Shown in pieces: positions 35,625 to 43,145 of a stretch of 64,000 nt of DNA (positions are counted from its first letter, which is position 1; the number at the start of each line of letters is the position of its first letter). Origin of the DNA: Nitrospira sp. GTDB lineage: Bacteria > Nitrospirota > Nitrospiria > Nitrospirales > Nitrospiraceae. The notes beneath the pieces are model-generated. The model worked only from the letters and a program-made list of their open reading frames with translations. It was not told the DNA's origin and made no database searches. A program made the translations under genes and the position numbers. The stretch is from positions 1-64,000 of the forward strand of contig VOPR01000015.1 in the NCBI GenBank assembly GCA_009594995.1, in the 5' to 3' direction.

Positions 35625-35703
35625 ATATTTATGCATAAAACTCTTGACACATTGGACATAAAGGTTTAAACATTAGACATAGTCGTTGCAAACATTGGAC
35701 ATA
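35608..35703. repeat. Four-copy operator array between carH-like gene and its divergent block
   Basis: The core CATTGGACA occurs inverted at 35608-35616 and direct at 35650-35658 and 35693-35701; a variant CATTAGACA is at 35671-35679. The direct copies are spaced 21 and 22 bases, about two helical turns, and their cores all extend to ATA. One copy lies in the spacer of each promoter. MerR-type CarH repressors bind such multi-copy direct repeats as tetramers, so these are probably its operators. Confidence 0.75.
35644..35672 (+). promoter_or_regulatory. Promoter of the putative light-regulated block
   Basis: -35 TTGACA (35644-35649), 17-base spacer beginning with the operator core CATTGGACA, and a weak -10 TAAACA (35667-35672). 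It drives the genes starting at 35721. Confidence 0.6.
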
Positions 35704-35720
35704 AAAATCCAGGAGTGATC

Positions 35721-36017
35721 ATGGCGACAACGAATGCAATGCAAGAGACAGCAGGAAGCAGCGAGGGCCGAGTGGAGCTTCTGGCCTTCCAGCATGAATC
35801 CGATTGCACCCGCTGCGGCGGATTGATGGTTCAGGATTTCTGTACGGATCTCCTCACCGGCAAAGGTGGACTCGATTGTCCCACCAGACGCTGTGTCCAA
35901 TGCGGGGACATTGTCGATCCTGTCATTCGCTGGAATCGACACCTCCAGCAGATGGCCGGCGCAGCCCGGGAGATGAAAGTGGCCGGCCAAGCGTTGAACG
36001 GTCAGGTCTCAGCGTAG
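35721..36017 (+). CDS. Small zinc-ribbon-like protein
   Basis: 98 residues. Four cysteines in two pairs (CTRCGG near residue 30 and CVQCGD near residue 65) with a CPTRRC lead-in suggest a zinc ribbon. The flanks are polar, with no signal peptide. AGGAG lies six bases before ATG 35721. First gene after the operator array, hence probably most directly controlled. The gene at 39847 encodes a relative with the same CxxC spacing and an IVDPVI/VLDPVI stretch. Function unknown. Confidence 0.65.
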   Translation: MATTNAMQETAGSSEGRVELLAFQHESDCTRCGGLMVQDFCTDLLTGKGGLDCPTRRCVQCGDIVDPVIRWNRHLQQMAGAAREMKVAGQALNGQVSA

Positions 36018-36066
36018 CAGTTGTCGTCACCAATGATTTGAGAGTTCGTAACCAAGGAGGTTTCAC

Positions 36067-37029
36067 ATGCGGAGTCAGATGGCCCTTCGGATTGGAATAG
36101 GAATGGTGCTCGTGGCGGGGGCGACATCGTTAGCCATTGCGGCCGATGCCTCTGGAGATAATAAGGACATGGTGCTCATCTCCAAAGGCGAGTTCACCAT
36201 GGGCAGTAACGAACATTCGGACGAGGTCAGGCATCAAGTGGTGCTCGATGCCTATCTGATCGACAAGTTCGAAGCCTCCAATGCGCGGTACAAGGAGTTC
36301 ATGAAAGCTACGGGCCACCCGGCTCCCGCCTATTGGGACGATCCGCGACTCAGCAAGCCGGAGCAACCGGTGGTCGGAGTCAGTTGGACGGACGCCAATG
36401 CGTTCTGCAAGTGGGACGGCAAGCGGCTCCCGACCGAGGCGGAATGGGAAAAGGCAGCCAAAGGGCCTGAAGGCGACAACCACTATCCGTGGGGACACCA
36501 TCTGGATCCAAAGAAAGCCAACTACGGACAGAATGTGGGGCGCACGATGCCGGTCGATTCCTATCCTGATGGTGTGAGCGGGTATGGAGTCTACAACATG
36601 GCCGGAAACGTCTTCGAGTGGGTTGACGACTGGTATGACCCGAAGTACTACCGGACCAGTAACGCGCTGAACCCACGTGGTGCCGACAAGGGCTACAACT
36701 TCGCCAACCAAGGCCCGGTGAAGGTTTTGCGAGGTGGCTCATGGCTGGCTCCGGAAACGTCCCTGCACACCAGCCATCGATTCTGGAATCAACCGGAGAA
36801 TAATTCTTACGGCGTCGGTCTGGGTTTCCGTTGCGCCAAGTCGGCCAATGCGGTCTCGGAAGAAGCCACCCAGGCCGGACGGGATGCGTTCATCCAGGCG
36901 TTGGTCGGGATGGGTGCGGAGAAGAACGCAGATGCCATGGCCTCCATCGAGAAGGCGTTGGCCGCTGATCCTGACAACAAAGAGTATTTGGCGACCCGTG
37001 AGCTCATTAAGAAAAGCATGAAGAAATAG
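36067..37029 (+). CDS. Exported SUMF1/FGE-fold protein 1
   Basis: 320 residues. The signal peptide covers residues 1-25 (cleavage after SLAIAA). The SUMF1 domain spans ~32-265: GEFTMGSNEHSDEVRHQV, RLPTEAEWEKAA, YGVYNMAGNVFEWVDDWYDP and VGLGFRCAKS. The paired cysteines of true formylglycine-generating enzymes are absent from the RGGSW region, so oxidase activity is unlikely. About 50 C-terminal residues form a TPR-like helical pair (ALAADPDNKEYLATREL). Periplasmic. It shares domain order with the next gene, a tandem duplicate. Confidence 0.82.
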   Translation: MRSQMALRIGIGMVLVAGATSLAIAADASGDNKDMVLISKGEFTMGSNEHSDEVRHQVVLDAYLIDKFEASNARYKEFMKATGHPAPAYWDDPRLSKPEQPVVGVSWTDANAFCKWDGKRLPTEAEWEKAAKGPEGDNHYPWGHHLDPKKANYGQNVGRTMPVDSYPDGVSGYGVYNMAGNVFEWVDDWYDPKYYRTSNALNPRGADKGYNFANQGPVKVLRGGSWLAPETSLHTSHRFWNQPENNSYGVGLGFRCAKSANAVSEEATQAGRDAFIQALVGMGAEKNADAMASIEKALAADPDNKEYLATRELIKKSMKK

Positions 37030-37095
37030 TTGCCGACTGCGAAGGAGGCGGGTCGACCGCCTCCTTGTCGGACCCTCACGTGAAGGAGGTGCGGC

Positions 37096-38154
37096 ATGAA
37101 TCTGTTGGGTACGGTGATCGGCACAGGGCTTGTCATGGGGATCGTCATCATGGCCCCGGTAGCCCACGCGGATGAATCCACGATTCCGAAAGACATGGTG
37201 TATGTGGGGCAAGGACCGTCGGTGATGGGCCTGGATAGGGTCGAGCCGGCCACACCGAACCGTCGCCTGTCGCTGTACGACCGGCGAATGAAGACGCCCT
37301 GGTCCGCAGAGGCGTTCAACGACGAAGGTCCGGCGCATACGGTGTTTCTCGACTCGTACCTGATCGACAAGTATGAGGTCTCCAATAAAGACTACGGCGA
37401 TTTTGTCAAAGCGACCGGCCATCCGGCTCCGGCCTATTGGGATGACCCTCGCTTGAATAAACCGCAGCAACCGGTGGTCGGCGTCAACTGGATCGACGCG
37501 AAGACCTACTGCGAGTATCGCGGGAAGCGGTTGCCCACGGAGGCGGAGTGGGAGAAGGCAGCCCGTGGACCGCATGGCAATCTCTATCCGTGGGGCAACG
37601 ACTTCGACTCGAGCAAAGCGAACTACGATCGACATCATGACGCGACGATGCCGATAGATGCCCATCCGGAAGGCGCTAGTTACTACGGCGTCTACAACAT
37701 GGCCGGCAACGTGTTTGAGTGGGTGGCGGACTGGTATGACCCGAAGTACTACGGCAGGCTGGAAACGATGGTGAATCCCACTGGCCCGGAGAAACCCCTC
37801 TGGCTCGGCGGCACCGGGACGTACGTGGACCGGCTGACGGTCGGTGAAAAGCGCGTGATTCGCGGGGGGTCCTGGATCGCACCGGAGGGAACCATCCGCT
37901 CGACGCACCGCTTCTGGAACCACCCGCTCAATAACAGTTATGGCGTGGGACTGGGGTTCCGATGCGCCAAGGCGGCGCCTGCTGATTGGGAGCAACGCAT
38001 TCGGGACAGCTACATCACTGCCCTGGTGGAAATGGGCCGGGAACGATTCGCAGAGGCGCAACAGGCGGTCACCCGCGGCTTGGCGATGGACCCGGTCAAT
38101 GTTGAATTGTTGGAACTGCGGCCTCTCATCGAACAATCGATGAAGCGGCCGTGA
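37096..38154 (+). CDS. Exported SUMF1/FGE-fold protein 2
   Basis: 352 residues, paralogue of the preceding gene with an inserted segment near residues 48-75 (RRLSLYDRRMKTPWSAEAF). Signal peptide ~1-26. The core shows AYWDDPRLNKPQQPVVGVNW, RLPTEAEWEKAARGP, GVYNMAGNVFEWVADWYDP and VIRGGSWIAPEG, again without the catalytic cysteine pair. The C-terminus is TPR-like (RGLAMDPVNVELLEL). AAGGAGGTGCGGC precedes the ATG. Sits 66 bases after SUMF1 protein 1. Confidence 0.82.
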   Translation: MNLLGTVIGTGLVMGIVIMAPVAHADESTIPKDMVYVGQGPSVMGLDRVEPATPNRRLSLYDRRMKTPWSAEAFNDEGPAHTVFLDSYLIDKYEVSNKDYGDFVKATGHPAPAYWDDPRLNKPQQPVVGVNWIDAKTYCEYRGKRLPTEAEWEKAARGPHGNLYPWGNDFDSSKANYDRHHDATMPIDAHPEGASYYGVYNMAGNVFEWVADWYDPKYYGRLETMVNPTGPEKPLWLGGTGTYVDRLTVGEKRVIRGGSWIAPEGTIRSTHRFWNHPLNNSYGVGLGFRCAKAAPADWEQRIRDSYITALVEMGRERFAEAQQAVTRGLAMDPVNVELLELRPLIEQSMKRP

Positions 38155-38207
38155 TGCTGGACGGCGGCTGGTGTCGCTCCCAGGGGCTCCATGACGGAGG
38201 TAGAGGC

Positions 38208-38576
38208 ATGAAGTACTGGACAATGATTACCGTGGCAAGCGGATTGACGGCGTTGCTGTCTACGACGGAGCTTCAGGCCGGACCCATCGATGCCAGCCGT
38301 CACACTCATCCGGAGAAAGTGCAGTTGGTGCATGAGGCGGAACATAGCGTGGACCATGCCTGGGAGGTGTATCACCGCGCAGCGCTGGGGGGGACCGTCG
38401 CGTCGCCTGATCTGCAAGCACAAATTGAACAACATCTGCATGAAGCAAGAACCCTCGTGACCCAGGCGCAGGAGGCAGCCGACCGTGGAGACGCTGGCGC
38501 TGTGGAGCGCCTCGTCGGACAGATCAAGGTCCATACGGCCCAGGCCATCGCGGGGAGCAAGGAGCAGAAGCAATGA
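38208..38576 (+). CDS. Exported helical protein of unknown function
   Basis: 122 residues with a signal peptide (~1-24, cleavage after LQAG). The mature part is almost wholly helical and His/Gln/Ala-rich (VQLVHEAEHSVDHAWEVYH, QAQIEQHLHEARTLVTQAQ). Several histidines recur with helical spacing, which could suit metal or heme binding; this is speculative. GGAGG lies eight bases before ATG 38208. Its stop overlaps the start of SUMF1 protein 3 by four bases (ATGA). Confidence 0.6.
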   Translation: MKYWTMITVASGLTALLSTTELQAGPIDASRHTHPEKVQLVHEAEHSVDHAWEVYHRAALGGTVASPDLQAQIEQHLHEARTLVTQAQEAADRGDAGAVERLVGQIKVHTAQAIAGSKEQKQ

Positions 38577-39436
38577 GACAAGGTCTGACCAGGAGAACTA
38601 CTCAGTGGGGTTGCACGGGCCTGTTGGTGGCGGCCGTCTATGCGCTCGCCACGACTCCTGTGCTCGCGGCGCCGGCTTCAAAAGAGCTGGATCCGGTTCC
38701 CATGGTCACCATTCCGGCAGGACCATTCTTGATGGGCACTCAAAGTCCGAAAGGGCGAGCCGATGAATGGCCGCAGCGTTCAGTGCAGGTTGACGCCTTC
38801 GCCATCGATCAGGTGGAGGTGACCAATGAACGGTACATGACGTTCGTGACGACGTCAGGGCATCGAAGCCCGCCCAATCCTTACGGGACCGGGGTGTTGA
38901 TTTCAGCCAAGGGAATCGAACAGCTTCCGGTCGTACAGGTCACGTGGTACGACGCTAAAGCCTACTGCGCGTGGGCCAAAAAGCGGTTGCCGACCGAGGC
39001 CGAGTGGGAGAAGGCCGCGCGTGGGACCGACGGCCGCACATTCCCGTGGGGCAACGATGCTCCGACCCCGGCGCGGGCGAATTTTGACCGGGAATGGGTC
39101 GACGATAAGACCCTCCATGCGGTGGGCTCGTTGTCCGGTGGCGACTCGCCATACGGCATCAAAGACATGGCAGGCAATGCCCGTGAGTGGGTGCAGGACT
39201 GGTATGACCCGGACTACTACGCCAATGCTCCGACGACCAATCCGCAGGGACCGGATAAGGGCATCGTCCGCGTCATTCGAGGAGGATCCTGGCACAGCCC
39301 TCTCTCGGATATCACGGCAACGGCCCGGGGCCGCGGGGGTTTCGCGCTCCAGACACACGGGACCGGGTTCCGATGTGTGCGGAGTATCGATGGACAGGGG
39401 CAGGATGCGGCCCATGGTGAGCCGAAGGCGAAGTAG
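38573..39436 (+). CDS. Exported SUMF1/FGE-fold protein 3
   Basis: 287 residues. Signal peptide ~1-33. The SUMF1 domain fills the rest: MVTIPAGPFLMGTQSPKG, FAIDQVEVTNERYMTFV, RLPTEAEWEKAARGTDG, IKDMAGNAREWVQDWYDP, RGGSWHSP and GTGFRCVRS. It lacks the TPR tail of proteins 1 and 2 and the FGE catalytic cysteines. Translationally coupled to the gene before it. A relative of NirV-like SUMF1 proteins that accompany redox enzymes, but no partner enzyme is visible here. Confidence 0.82.
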   Translation: MRQGLTRRTTQWGCTGLLVAAVYALATTPVLAAPASKELDPVPMVTIPAGPFLMGTQSPKGRADEWPQRSVQVDAFAIDQVEVTNERYMTFVTTSGHRSPPNPYGTGVLISAKGIEQLPVVQVTWYDAKAYCAWAKKRLPTEAEWEKAARGTDGRTFPWGNDAPTPARANFDREWVDDKTLHAVGSLSGGDSPYGIKDMAGNAREWVQDWYDPDYYANAPTTNPQGPDKGIVRVIRGGSWHSPLSDITATARGRGGFALQTHGTGFRCVRSIDGQGQDAAHGEPKAK

Positions 39437-39525
39437 ACGATGGCCTCAGCTGGTGGGGTGACGTTGTGGGCTGGTGAGCTGGCAATGGAGGTACCGCGAC
39501 TCCGCACGCGGCCTCCCGTTGAGGA

Positions 39526-39556
39526 GGATGGGTTCTTCCTTTGGAGGAACCCGTCC
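39526..39556 (+). promoter_or_regulatory. RNA hairpin in the middle of the block
   Basis: GGATGGGTTCTTC (39526-39538) pairs with GAGGAACCCGTCC (39544-39556) with two G-T wobbles around a 5-base loop, in the 188-base gap after SUMF1 protein 3. No T tract. It may stabilise or partly end the upstream transcript. Confidence 0.45.
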
Positions 39557-39624
39557 CCTCAGCGAACCAACAGACTGGACGAAGAGAAGGCCTTTGTATC
39601 AGGCGCGGTAGTCGGGAGGAGTGT

Positions 39625-39756
39625 ATGACTCAGTTATTGGTCTATGGCGTGGTGATTCTGGTGGCCAGTATCGGGGCGGCGGTGTTTGTGCGTCAGCGGC
39701 GGCCCGCCTATGCGGTGGCGCGGCGGGAGAGGCAGGAACGGCTGCGTGGCTGGTAA
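39625..39756 (+). CDS. 43-residue single-helix membrane peptide
   Basis: Begins MTQLLVYGVVILVASIGAAV, a single membrane helix, followed by a strongly basic tail (RQRRPAYAVARRERQERLRGW). GGGAGGAGTGT precedes the ATG. Too short to assign; such peptides often tune membrane complexes. Confidence 0.5.
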   Translation: MTQLLVYGVVILVASIGAAVFVRQRRPAYAVARRERQERLRGW

Positions 39757-39846
39757 CGATTGCGAGAGTGTGAGCCGTGTTGCAGTAGAGGCGAGCAAGC
39801 AGGATGAGGTGCACAGTCGCTCATTTTTTCGAAGCCGGGGGTTCCA

Positions 39847-40200
39847 ATGGAAACACATGGGACGCCAGAATCTTTCTCTACTCCGCAGCCGGAGCACCAC
39901 GTGTGTCCTCGTTGCGGCGGGTTATTATTGACGCAATATTACATTGATCTACTCGATGATACCGGCCAGATCGATATCACCGCCTGGCATTGTACGATGT
40001 GTGGGGAGGTGCTCGATCCGGTCATCCTCAAGAATCGGAAGAGTCCGCCGCCGAATTTGCTGTATGGTACGAAGGAGCGAAAGTTCAGTCAGCGCGTGAC
40101 GGCCATTTCGAGTCGGAGCGCTTCGAAGAAGTCGGCGAATCACAAAGAGTCGTCAGCACGGGGGGAAGAATCAGCGAATGGGTCCGGCCGTGAACCGTGA
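39847..40200 (+). CDS. Zinc-ribbon-like protein, relative of the gene at 35721
   Basis: 117 residues. Two cysteine pairs, CPRCGG (~20) and CTMCGE (~50), mirror the spacing in the first protein of the block, and both continue with a DPVI stretch. The C-terminal ~45 residues are Ser/Lys-rich and disordered. The stop overlaps a possible GTG start of the epimerase. Function unknown. Confidence 0.6.
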   Translation: METHGTPESFSTPQPEHHVCPRCGGLLLTQYYIDLLDDTGQIDITAWHCTMCGEVLDPVILKNRKSPPPNLLYGTKERKFSQRVTAISSRSASKKSANHKESSARGEESANGSGREP

Positions 40201-40232
40201 GCGACGACCAGTGTGAGGGGGAGGACAGGACA

Positions 40233-41150
40233 ATGAAGATCGTGGTGACCGGAGGAACAGGATTTATCGGTCATGTGCTGGTCGCCGAATTGGCGCGGCA
40301 GGGACACGATGTGGTCGTCCTGAGCCGCAAGTCCGGTCATCCGTCTCACTCGCCCATACGATGCGTGGAATGGGATGCCCGTTCACCGGGGCACTGGCAG
40401 GCGGAGGTTGCCGCTGCTGATGTAGTGATCAATCTCGCCGGCGAGCCGATCGCGGAAGGTCGATGGACGGATGCGCGCAAGCGCCTCTTGCTTGACAGCC
40501 GTGTACTCAGCACCAGACTTCTGGTGGATGCGATTGCTGCGCGTCCTGTTCCGCTTCAGCTCCTGATCAGCGCCTCCGGCATCGGGTACTACGGTGCGAG
40601 TGACGATCGGCTGCTGGATGAGCGATCGCCGCTTGGAGAAGGGTTTCTTGCTCAACTGTCCGCAGCCTGGGAGGCGGAGGCCCTGCGCGCGGGTCAGTTC
40701 GGCACCCGTGTTGTCTTGCTGCGGACCGGGATGGTGCTGGAACAGGATGGCGGGGCCTTGCCGAAAATGATGCTGCCGTTTCATTTTTTTGCCGGGGGAC
40801 CGGTCCTGCCCGGCACGCAATGGGTGTCGTGGATTCACCGCACTGATCTCATCGGACTCATTCAATGGGCCCTCACCACACCGGATCTCTCAGGGCCGGT
40901 GAATGCTGTGGCGCCCGAGGCGGTGACGATGAAACAGTTCTGTAGCACCCTAGGCCAAGTGCTCCATCGTCCCTCGTGGATTCCCGTGCCGGGACTTGCC
41001 TTACGCCTCGCGCTGGGAGAGCTGGGGACGTTGATGACGACCGGTCAGCGTGTCGGCCCCAGCAAGGCCCGAGCCGGGGGGTACACGTTTCGTTACCCTG
41101 AACTGGAGCCGGCTTTGCGGGCGATTGTCGCCAAGGAGAAACCTGTATGA
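40233..41150 (+). CDS. TIGR01777-family NAD-dependent epimerase
   Basis: 305 residues. MKIVVTGGTGFIGHVL is the Rossmann glycine motif, followed by VVINLAGEPIAEGRWT and SASGIGYYGASDD (the YxxxK-like active site of the SDR superfamily is modified as in this family), ending RYPELEPALRAIV. Members (YfcH, YfhF) are cytosolic oxidoreductase-like proteins of unknown substrate. ATG 40233 was chosen because it starts the Rossmann fold exactly. A GTG at 40197 overlapping the previous stop is possible. The stop overlaps the next gene by four bases. Confidence 0.85.
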   Translation: MKIVVTGGTGFIGHVLVAELARQGHDVVVLSRKSGHPSHSPIRCVEWDARSPGHWQAEVAAADVVINLAGEPIAEGRWTDARKRLLLDSRVLSTRLLVDAIAARPVPLQLLISASGIGYYGASDDRLLDERSPLGEGFLAQLSAAWEAEALRAGQFGTRVVLLRTGMVLEQDGGALPKMMLPFHFFAGGPVLPGTQWVSWIHRTDLIGLIQWALTTPDLSGPVNAVAPEAVTMKQFCSTLGQVLHRPSWIPVPGLALRLALGELGTLMTTGQRVGPSKARAGGYTFRYPELEPALRAIVAKEKPV

Positions 41151-41629
41151 GTGTCCTCCTGGAATCGACGATGCAGTATTTGCACGCACTCGCCGTAGCC
41201 GTGCTCGTCGGCAAGGTTGTCCTGTTGTCATTCGTGGTGGCTCCGATTCTGGCAAAGCATTTGGCGCCGGAACAGTTCGGGACTGTTGTGCGTCGATTGT
41301 TTCCTGCCTACTATTTTTTGGGTATGAACGCGGCACTGGTCGGCCTGGTGTCGTTGACCGTTCTCGGGATCATGCACGGGGTGAGTTCTTCTCTGGTGCT
41401 GGCCGGCGGAATCTGGCTGGTCATTCTTTCTGCAGAGTCCTATTGCCGATCCCCCCTGACTCCGCAGAGCAATGCCATGAGGGATCAACTGAAAGTGCAG
41501 GAGCGCGAGGGCGTCGTCGATCCGGTCTTGAAAGCGGCATGGGATCGATTGCATCAACGGTCGCTGTATTTGAACTCACTCGTGCTCTTGGGAGGGCTCT
41601 GGCTGGTGGGCCTTGCGTATCATTGGTGA
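41147..41629 (+). CDS. DUF4149-type membrane protein
   Basis: 160 residues with four hydrophobic segments: ~8-33, ~53-75, ~80-97 and ~140-158. The family pattern includes LVGKVVLLSFVVAPILAKHL and the conserved ESYCRSPLT and LHQRSLYLN loops. Function unknown; in related genomes it neighbours TIGR01777 epimerases and photolyase. Overlaps the epimerase gene by four bases. Confidence 0.75.
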   Translation: MSVLLESTMQYLHALAVAVLVGKVVLLSFVVAPILAKHLAPEQFGTVVRRLFPAYYFLGMNAALVGLVSLTVLGIMHGVSSSLVLAGGIWLVILSAESYCRSPLTPQSNAMRDQLKVQEREGVVDPVLKAAWDRLHQRSLYLNSLVLLGGLWLVGLAYHW

Positions 41630-41651
41630 TCGTCACGAAGGGAGAGCAAAG

Positions 41652-42131
41652 ATGAACAAGCACATGTATACCGGTCTCTACGCAGTCATGGGGATTCTGA
41701 GCCTCTGCCTGAGTCAATCGCCCGGCACAATGGGCAAGGCCTTGGCCGGTGAGGGGCAGGAGAAGGCTGGAGCGGGAGCGTCCTATGGGCTGGAGGTCGC
41801 GATTCCGGATGGCGTCATCGGAGTCGCGTTGCACGTCGGCGCTGAACGAGTGGGCGAGACGGCCGTGTTGTATATCGCACAGATCTTGCCCGACGGTCCG
41901 GCGGAAAAAGCCGGGCTCAAGCAAGGGGATGAATTGACGACGGTCGATGGTGTCGCGGTGACCGGTAAGACGTATGAGCAAGTGGCGTTAATGGTCAGAG
42001 GCGAGCCGGGAACGGTGGTCAAGTTGGGGGTAAAAACGGAGAACGCCGTGCGGGACGTGTCCGTGACACGGGTGGCAGGCCAGACCCTCTATAAGGGGCA
42101 AATGGGATCACATGGCGGCTCAGCCAAATAG
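41652..42131 (+). CDS. Exported single-PDZ-domain protein
   Basis: 159 residues. The N-terminus carries a hydrophobic export signal (~5-33). The PDZ domain spans ~50-140: ILPDGPAEKAGLKQGDELTTV, then GKTYEQVALMVRGEPGTVVKL. There is no protease domain, so it probably acts as an adaptor or periplasmic peptide-binding module. GGGAG before the ATG. Between a membrane protein and an exported protein, so the middle of the block is largely envelope-directed. Confidence 0.78.
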   Translation: MNKHMYTGLYAVMGILSLCLSQSPGTMGKALAGEGQEKAGAGASYGLEVAIPDGVIGVALHVGAERVGETAVLYIAQILPDGPAEKAGLKQGDELTTVDGVAVTGKTYEQVALMVRGEPGTVVKLGVKTENAVRDVSVTRVAGQTLYKGQMGSHGGSAK

Positions 42132-42138
42132 GTGATGC

Positions 42139-42663
42139 GTGAAACAGGCCATTGTCGCGCTTGGGTTGATGGTCATCGCAGCAGGCACTCCAACGACCGA
42201 GGGGCAGGCTCATCCCACGCCGCTCTCCATATCATCCGCCGTGGAGAAAACGGGACTGTATCTGTTGGCGGGCGACTATCGCCGGGCCTTAGAGGCGTGT
42301 GAGCAGGGTATACAAGAGGCACCGTCGGCAGAGGCATACCTGCGTCTCACGTATGTCTATCAGGCGATCGACGCGTACCTTGAACAGTTGTCTAAGGATG
42401 AGAGCTGGATGGCCGTGGAGCAGCTGTATTTGAATCTTGCGTACCGGCATACTGAGGATCTCGTCGATCCCCCGGGCGGTCTGGCGCGGATGGCAAAGGA
42501 AATGATTCAGACCAGCGTTCGCCAACAGTCCGACGTCAGCGCTGCAATGGCCGTGCGGTTGAATAAGGCGGCCTCCGATCGGCTCTGGCAGGAACAGACT
42601 CAGTGGCGGTCGGCGCATCCCACGACCTGGTGGCAGGCGTTTCCCGATGCCTGGGTGCGCTAA
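42139..42663 (+). CDS. Exported TPR-like protein of unknown function
   Basis: 174 residues from a GTG start with AGGTGA just upstream. Residues 1-~24 look like a signal peptide. The body is helical with a TPR-like pair (GDYRRALEACEQGIQEAPS), then an aromatic-rich C-terminus (PTTWWQAFPDAWV). It starts seven bases after the PDZ gene. No family recognised. Confidence 0.55.
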   Translation: MKQAIVALGLMVIAAGTPTTEGQAHPTPLSISSAVEKTGLYLLAGDYRRALEACEQGIQEAPSAEAYLRLTYVYQAIDAYLEQLSKDESWMAVEQLYLNLAYRHTEDLVDPPGGLARMAKEMIQTSVRQQSDVSAAMAVRLNKAASDRLWQEQTQWRSAHPTTWWQAFPDAWVR

Positions 42664-42713
42664 TGGAGAAGGGACGTCACGGCACGATGTCCGCAGGGAA
42701 GGAGACCGGGAAT

Positions 42714-43145
42714 ATGATCCAGCAAACCACTCAACGCGGCACCGATATCAAATTATTCGGCGCACTCTTCCTGCTGGTGGGATTGATCGATGTGCTCATC
42801 ATCGAATTCTTCCCCGCCTATGCACTGAAGCTGTTCGGTGTGACGATTGCCGGTCCGATGGCCTACGTGGTGAAGCTGCATTCGCCAGCCGTGCATTTTC
42901 TGATCGGGTATGGATTTATATTTCTCCGTCCCTGGTCCTGGGGGTTGGCCATGGCCTATGGGGGCTTCGGCCTGACGAGCGAGCTGATGAATCAAGTTCA
43001 GTTCGGTTTCCATCAGCTGCGCACGGGATTTATGGTCTCGACGGCGCTGTTTCTCTGCTATGTGGCCTGGCGGAGAATTCTGTTTGTTGATCCGGTTCCG
43101 CCTGCGACCAGACTGGCTTCGTCATCTCCCGAGGTCCGCTTATGA
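42714..43145 (+). CDS. Integral membrane protein of unknown function
   Basis: 143 residues from ATG 42714 (GGAG nine bases upstream); earlier starts at 42663 and 42687 are possible. Four hydrophobic stretches: LFGALFLLVGLIDVLIIEFF, a second around VKLHSPAVHFLIGYGFIFL, a third WGLAMAYGGFGL and a fourth MVSTALFLCYVAW. The stop overlaps the photolyase start by four bases (ATGA), so their translation is coupled. Function unknown. Confidence 0.55.
   Translation: MIQQTTQRGTDIKLFGALFLLVGLIDVLIIEFFPAYALKLFGVTIAGPMAYVVKLHSPAVHFLIGYGFIFLRPWSWGLAMAYGGFGLTSELMNQVQFGFHQLRTGFMVSTALFLCYVAWRRILFVDPVPPATRLASSSPEVRL

Noticed and set aside
36067-39436. Active formylglycine-generating enzymes for sulfatases
   Set aside because: The catalytic cysteine pair is missing and no sulfatase gene is present in the window.
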